This document shows positions 6,451 to 9,793 of a stretch of 9,793 nt of DNA, piece after piece (the first letter of the stretch is position 1; each line of letters starts with the position of its first letter). The notes beneath the pieces are model-generated. The model was not told where the DNA came from. It saw only the letters and a list, made by a program, of their open reading frames with translations, and made no database searches. The position numbers were made by a program, and so were the translations under genes. The stretch spans positions 1-9,793 of the forward strand of contig CAUZSM010000060.1 in assembly GCA_963582685.1 (NCBI GenBank). Direction: 5' to 3'. The DNA comes from CAUZSM01 sp963582685. Its GTDB lineage: Archaea > Thermoplasmatota > Poseidoniia > Poseidoniales > Thalassarchaeaceae.

Positions 6451-7119
6451 ATGGCTGATGAGAGGGTCTGCGTAGCATTGGTTTCTGGTGGTATAGATTC
6501 CCCTGTCGCAGTAGCGCGTATGGCTCGAGCCGGGTGGCGTATCGTGCCTCTGCACTGTTCTCAAGAGCCGATAACCGGGCCCGAGGCGCAGGAGAAAACC
6601 AGAGCCTGCCTCGCTGCGCTGCGAGGCGGCGAGGGTCCGCTCGGCGAGGCAGGTGAACGCATTGACCAGAATATGCGAGTGGCTCCGGTTGGAGCTACCC
6701 TCGCCGAGTTTACTGACCCGGCCGCGCATCGTGACTATTTTGTTCACATGAAGCGGCTATTCAACGCCATAGGTTGCCGTTTGGCGGAGCAGGTTGGGGC
6801 AACCGCTCTGCTCACTGGTGAGAATCTCGGTCAAGTGAGCAGTCAGACCTTAGGGAATCTTGGCGCTGTCGAGGAAGCGAGCTCACTGAGAATCATGCGT
6901 CCGTTGCTCGGACTAGATAAACAGCAAATCATCGATGAGGCACGCGTTCTCGGTACCTTCGATGTGAGCGCTGGACCTGAGGTTTGCGATGCATTAGGAC
7001 CGAATCATCCCACTACTGTTGCAGACCTCCCAAGATTACGCCAAAATGAGGCGGACAGGGGTGGATTACCCGCACTTGCTGACGCATGTTTTGCCGGAAT
7101 CACCGAGCAGTTGATTTGA
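6451..7119 (+). CDS. ThiI-like PP-loop ATP pyrophosphatase without THUMP domain
   Basis: This 222-residue protein equals only the C-terminal AANH (PP-loop) domain of ThiI, the tRNA 4-thiouridine synthase, which adenylates U8 of tRNA before sulfur insertion. The PP-loop is SGGIDSPVA at 12-20. The ThiI-specific block GENLGQVSSQTLGNL spans 123-137, followed by RPLLGLDKQQIIDEA and the LGTFDVS strand. The usual NFLD and THUMP domains, which bind tRNA, are absent; the frame upstream of ATG 6451 shows no homology. Where many ThiI proteins have a Cys pair followed by a FxPKHPxT-like block, this one has EVCDALGPNHPTT with one Cys, C179. It may work with a separate tRNA-binding partner, use another sulfur donor, or thiolate a different substrate. 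The start is supported by GGGGTG (6440-6445) five bases upstream; a start at 6409 is possible but lies in the promoter region. The gene is divergent from the thioesterase and is not in an operon with tRNA genes here. Confidence 0.83.
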   Translation: MADERVCVALVSGGIDSPVAVARMARAGWRIVPLHCSQEPITGPEAQEKTRACLAALRGGEGPLGEAGERIDQNMRVAPVGATLAEFTDPAAHRDYFVHMKRLFNAIGCRLAEQVGATALLTGENLGQVSSQTLGNLGAVEEASSLRIMRPLLGLDKQQIIDEARVLGTFDVSAGPEVCDALGPNHPTTVADLPRLRQNEADRGGLPALADACFAGITEQLI

Positions 7120-7138
7120 CTTCAATACAGGTATTCTC

Positions 7139-7155
7139 CGCCGCCATAGGCGGCG
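7139..7155 (+). terminator. GC hairpin after the ThiI-like gene, possible terminator
   Basis: CGCCGCC at 7139-7145 and GGCGGCG at 7149-7155 form a perfect seven-base-pair stem with an ATA loop, 20 bases after the stop codon. No T-run follows, so it is not a classical intrinsic or archaeal oligo-T terminator. It could stabilise the 3' end of the transcript instead. Confidence 0.4.
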
Positions 7156-7172
7156 CTCGCCCAAGCATGAGG

Positions 7173-7181
7173 TTCATAACC
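7173..7181 (+). promoter_or_regulatory. Possible TATA-like box for the exoprotein gene
   Basis: TTCATAACC is the most AT-rich stretch in the gap before the exoprotein gene. Transcription would start about 26 bases downstream, near 7203, at the left end of the 18-bp palindrome, giving a leader of about 30 bases. The support is position and composition only. Confidence 0.3.
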
Positions 7182-7201
7182 GATTCAAGGCTCGGCAGCA
7201 A

Positions 7202-7219
7202 AGAACCACTAGTGGTTCT
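7202..7219. repeat. 18-bp perfect palindrome before the exoprotein start
   Basis: AGAACCACTAGTGGTTCT is exactly its own reverse complement. It is flanked by GGCTC at 7189-7193 and GAGCC at 7221-7225, a further complementary pair. It ends 15 bases before the ATG at 7235 and touches GGAG at 7220-7223. It could be a binding site for a dimeric regulator or, in RNA, a strong hairpin beside the ribosome-binding site. Confidence 0.65.
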
Positions 7220-7234
7220 GGAGCCGTGACACCT

Positions 7235-9793
7235 ATGACAACCCGAAAGCGAACGTTATCTATTGCCCTGACAGTACTGATGCTGATTTCAACCACGCTA
7301 GCCTCAGCAGCCACTGTCAACATTTTTAGCAATGGTCTATCAGATGTGACTGTCGAACTCAGAGACCAAGGTGTCTGGACCTCTGATACTGAAGCCGGAA
7401 TCGACCTGCCGGCTGGAGAAACTGTGAATGCGGCGGGTGTAATTGTTGGTACTGCTGTGGTTGAGCACGCTGACTACACCACCATCGACCATTCTGTATT
7501 GGAGGAAATTTGGAATCCACAATACAATGTGGGCCTGACTACTTATTCTTCTGTTGGCGACTTCACAGTAGAGGAGAAGTCTCTGCAACTCACCAGCCTA
7601 GGCTACAATGCAGATTTTGAGATGGACCGCCGAAATTGGCAGACTGGCCCTGATGTGGACAATCAAAATTGGGATCACATGGTAATGGAGAACGGTTTCC
7701 CAATCCAATCTAACTGTGCTATCGGCGATTGGTGCTGGGGTACAAACTTCCTAGATCCAGATTATTCTGACGACTTGGTAGGGTCTCCGTTTGCATACAC
7801 ACTATACTCTGACACAATGTACGTCTCTGCCGGCAAGGCTGATATGACGGTGCATTCCTATCATGGACTATACTACCGAAGTTACGGTTCCACCGGTTAT
7901 GTGTATGATGACTGCTCCTACATTGCGGTGATGAATTCAACAAATGGACAGGATTGGAACGATGCTGCCTATGTCCCATTCGATATTCAAGGCTCAACTG
8001 GGATATCACCGGGTAATGGCTTCTATCAGGTGGCTCTTGCCTCTGCGGGCGCCAATCCCGTTGGTAAGGTTCCAGGAAGTAAGTGTGATGGAGTCAGTGG
8101 GCAGAGTATTACCGGACCTGCTGGTGACGACTACGTTCTTGGCGGCCGCAGTGAGATTCAGAGCAACCCGTCTGGTTGGGCTACTCTCTCTCTTAACCTC
8201 GCCGCCCACGCTGGTCGCTATGTCAAATTGGTCTTTGTAATGGAGAGCAACGACAAGCCATCCGTTCCAGCCAATATGTCGATGCCCGGATGGTACATTG
8301 ATGGGGTCCGAGTCGGTGACCCACTACCGCAGCAGGGCGACGTGATCATGTCCTCTTTTGCTCCGATTCAGAATCCAAACCCTGGATTTCCAGATGGTTA
8401 CGGCGTGTTGAATATCGACCTGCAGAAGTCAGATTCAGTTGACTTTGGAGTTGACATTTTGGCCGCAGGTTCCCACAATCTGGTTTATGACCGCGATGGG
8501 ACACCAATGACTAATTTGCAAGGTAACACCATCGAGTTATGGAACATTGATGGCGACGCATATCCGCTCATTGATTTGAAGTTCATATTTGGCTCTGGCT
8601 CACAGCGGTTGAGTTCACCGACGGTGCACGGATTCTCTCTCGGGACGAGGGTTGGCACAACCTTCAACAGCACAGATGGTATATTCACTATGGGCGGCTT
8701 CTTTGGTGATGGGAAATGGACCTCATCTCCTACTGATGATTCTGCTGTATTTTACAGTCCGAGCATTGTTGACCCTACCCATACGCCTGAACTATGGCGC
8801 ACACGCTTTTCCATGCCTATTTCAGCAATAAGGCCGATAGTGAGTGATTCTTGTGGTGGTCCGGCCGCCATCTACATCCTTTCAATGAACGAGGACGATG
8901 GTTTCAATACTGCAGTAAATGGGCAATGGCTCGACTTCAATGAACCGACCTTTGCTGCTGCTATTCAAGCAAACTACACCACAATGTGTGATGTTTTCTC
9001 TATCAAGGTGGATTTGAAGTTCGCTCACTATGCTGAGGGCATCGCAATTGACTTCGCAGCAGACGGCGATATTGAATGGGGGATGACCGACCCTGCCTTC
9101 GGCCATTTTGGACTTCAGGACATGTTCCGAACTGGTTTGGCAAATGGTGTGAACAGTGGTGCTTCCAGTCGGTCCATTTCTATCAACACTCAGGGTGCCG
9201 GCGAGGGGGCGTCATTCATGATTCCGAAGGGTGCAGATATTCGGTATGCTGAAGTTTCATACGTACAGAATACCCTCGGCGAGTTTGACTTGAAATTGAT
9301 TGCTGGCAGTCAGGAGGAGAGTCTCGGGACAATGTCCAACGCCACGCGTTACACTCCAGAGATTGGTTGGGATCTCACCTCTATTCAGTCCACTCTACAG
9401 AGCCTGATGGACAACCCGCTGGTTCCGACAGCATACGTGGATAACTATGGCAACGAGTGGGTGACCTATCGATTTGGAGTAGACGCTCAAGGAGCGCCCA
9501 ACGGGGCTTCAGTCACCTTCCGTGACCTCAAAGTCATCTATGATTGGAGCCGCGCTATTTCTGATGGTAATAACGTGGCTCGCGAACTGAATCAGGGAGT
9601 TGCACTTGCTGGTGGCACTGGCACTGTCACAGTTCCTGTTCGCGTGTCAGCGCAGTCCGGTGGAGCAGTCCATATGTCCTCTCTCTCTGTCTCAACGACA
9701 AGCGGGTATGATACGAACATAGAGGCAACTTCACTCTCGGGTTTGTATCCGAATGGCGAGATTGTCGAATTGATATCCAACCACTTCGTCGCA
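7235..9793 (+). CDS. Large secreted beta-rich exoprotein (3' partial), MAM/jelly-roll-like domain
   Basis: The frame is open for 853 codons from ATG 7235 to the last base, so the gene runs past the window. Residues 1-26 are a signal peptide: basic TTRKR, a hydrophobic core to about 22, then A-S-A before a likely cut near residue 25. Residues 28-75 (NIFSNGLSDVTVELRD, IDLPAGETVNAAGVIV) form a beta module, and a related one starts near 646 (ISINTQGAG, MIPKGADIRYAEVSYV). Residues 160-362 have cysteines at 161, 167, 227 and 284 and end in GWYIDGVRVG (352-361), a signature of MAM-like jelly-roll domains that follow secreted peptidases. A further domain at 390-640 has C540 and C585, probably disulphide-bonded. 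No catalytic motif is visible. It is likely exported by Sec and either cell-surface or released. GTG 7226 is an alternative start; GGAG at 7220-7223 suits the ATG better. Function, such as polymer binding, proteolysis or adhesion, is unknown. Confidence 0.85.
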   Translation, partial: MTTRKRTLSIALTVLMLISTTLASAATVNIFSNGLSDVTVELRDQGVWTSDTEAGIDLPAGETVNAAGVIVGTAVVEHADYTTIDHSVLEEIWNPQYNVGLTTYSSVGDFTVEEKSLQLTSLGYNADFEMDRRNWQTGPDVDNQNWDHMVMENGFPIQSNCAIGDWCWGTNFLDPDYSDDLVGSPFAYTLYSDTMYVSAGKADMTVHSYHGLYYRSYGSTGYVYDDCSYIAVMNSTNGQDWNDAAYVPFDIQGSTGISPGNGFYQVALASAGANPVGKVPGSKCDGVSGQSITGPAGDDYVLGGRSEIQSNPSGWATLSLNLAAHAGRYVKLVFVMESNDKPSVPANMSMPGWYIDGVRVGDPLPQQGDVIMSSFAPIQNPNPGFPDGYGVLNIDLQKSDSVDFGVDILAAGSHNLVYDRDGTPMTNLQGNTIELWNIDGDAYPLIDLKFIFGSGSQRLSSPTVHGFSLGTRVGTTFNSTDGIFTMGGFFGDGKWTSSPTDDSAVFYSPSIVDPTHTPELWRTRFSMPISAIRPIVSDSCGGPAAIYILSMNEDDGFNTAVNGQWLDFNEPTFAAAIQANYTTMCDVFSIKVDLKFAHYAEGIAIDFAADGDIEWGMTDPAFGHFGLQDMFRTGLANGVNSGASSRSISINTQGAGEGASFMIPKGADIRYAEVSYVQNTLGEFDLKLIAGSQEESLGTMSNATRYTPEIGWDLTSIQSTLQSLMDNPLVPTAYVDNYGNEWVTYRFGVDAQGAPNGASVTFRDLKVIYDWSRAISDGNNVARELNQGVALAGGTGTVTVPVRVSAQSGGAVHMSSLSVSTTSGYDTNIEATSLSGLYPNGEIVELISNHFVA

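Noticed and set aside
6333..6452. 40-residue N-terminal extension of the thioesterase
   Set aside because: It lacks homology and runs through the divergent promoter and over the ThiI-like start; ATG 6332 has a well-placed ribosome-binding site.
1..9793. CRISPR array, tRNA or rRNA gene, insertion sequence, phage genes
   Set aside because: I saw no regularly spaced direct repeats, no cloverleaf with a conserved TTC loop, no transposase or phage protein. Nearly all sequence is taken up by the listed genes.

Overview
The window most likely comes from an archaeon. My best guess is a marine planktonic euryarchaeon of the Poseidoniales (Marine Group II) type. Several observations support this. Shine-Dalgarno sites are of the archaeal GGTGA form (327-333, 1669-1674, 6339-6346, 6440-6445). 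There is an EF-Tu-like protein without GTPase motifs, of a kind I know from euryarchaea. A stand-alone ThiI-type PP-loop protein is present. At the right edge is a very long signal-peptide-bearing beta-rich exoprotein of the style these plankton carry. The taxonomic call is inference; there is no rRNA or other marker gene here.

Layout. (1) Positions 1-2653, plus strand: the C-terminal end of a CysJ-like flavoprotein reductase, a stand-alone biotin carboxylase, and a PfkB-family sugar kinase that is translationally coupled to the carboxylase. (2) Positions 2655-6332, minus strand: three genes read right to left, namely a hotdog acyl-CoA thioesterase, the EF-Tu-like protein, and a 677-residue two-helix membrane protein with a long disordered middle carrying repeated DPW motifs. 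The last gene is convergent with the kinase, with a single base between the two stop codons. (3) Positions 6451-7119, plus strand: a ThiI-like PP-loop protein, divergent from the thioesterase. (4) Positions 7120-7234: a short intergenic region with a GC-rich hairpin, a TATA-like box and a perfect 18-bp palindrome. (5) Position 7235 to the window end: an uninterrupted 853-codon reading frame for a secreted protein that continues past the window.

Functionally this is mostly housekeeping metabolism: NADPH electron transfer, acyl-CoA carboxylation, sugar or nucleoside phosphorylation, acyl-CoA hydrolysis, and tRNA thiolation or sulfur transfer. Two lineage-type proteins, the DPW membrane protein and the exoprotein, have functions that cannot be read from sequence. 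There is no CRISPR array, insertion sequence, tRNA, rRNA or phage gene that I can see. I found no convincing new multi-gene system. The features most worth a second look are the DPW-repeat membrane protein, the degenerate EF-Tu-like protein, the THUMP-less ThiI-like protein, and the structured DNA in front of the PP-loop and exoprotein genes.
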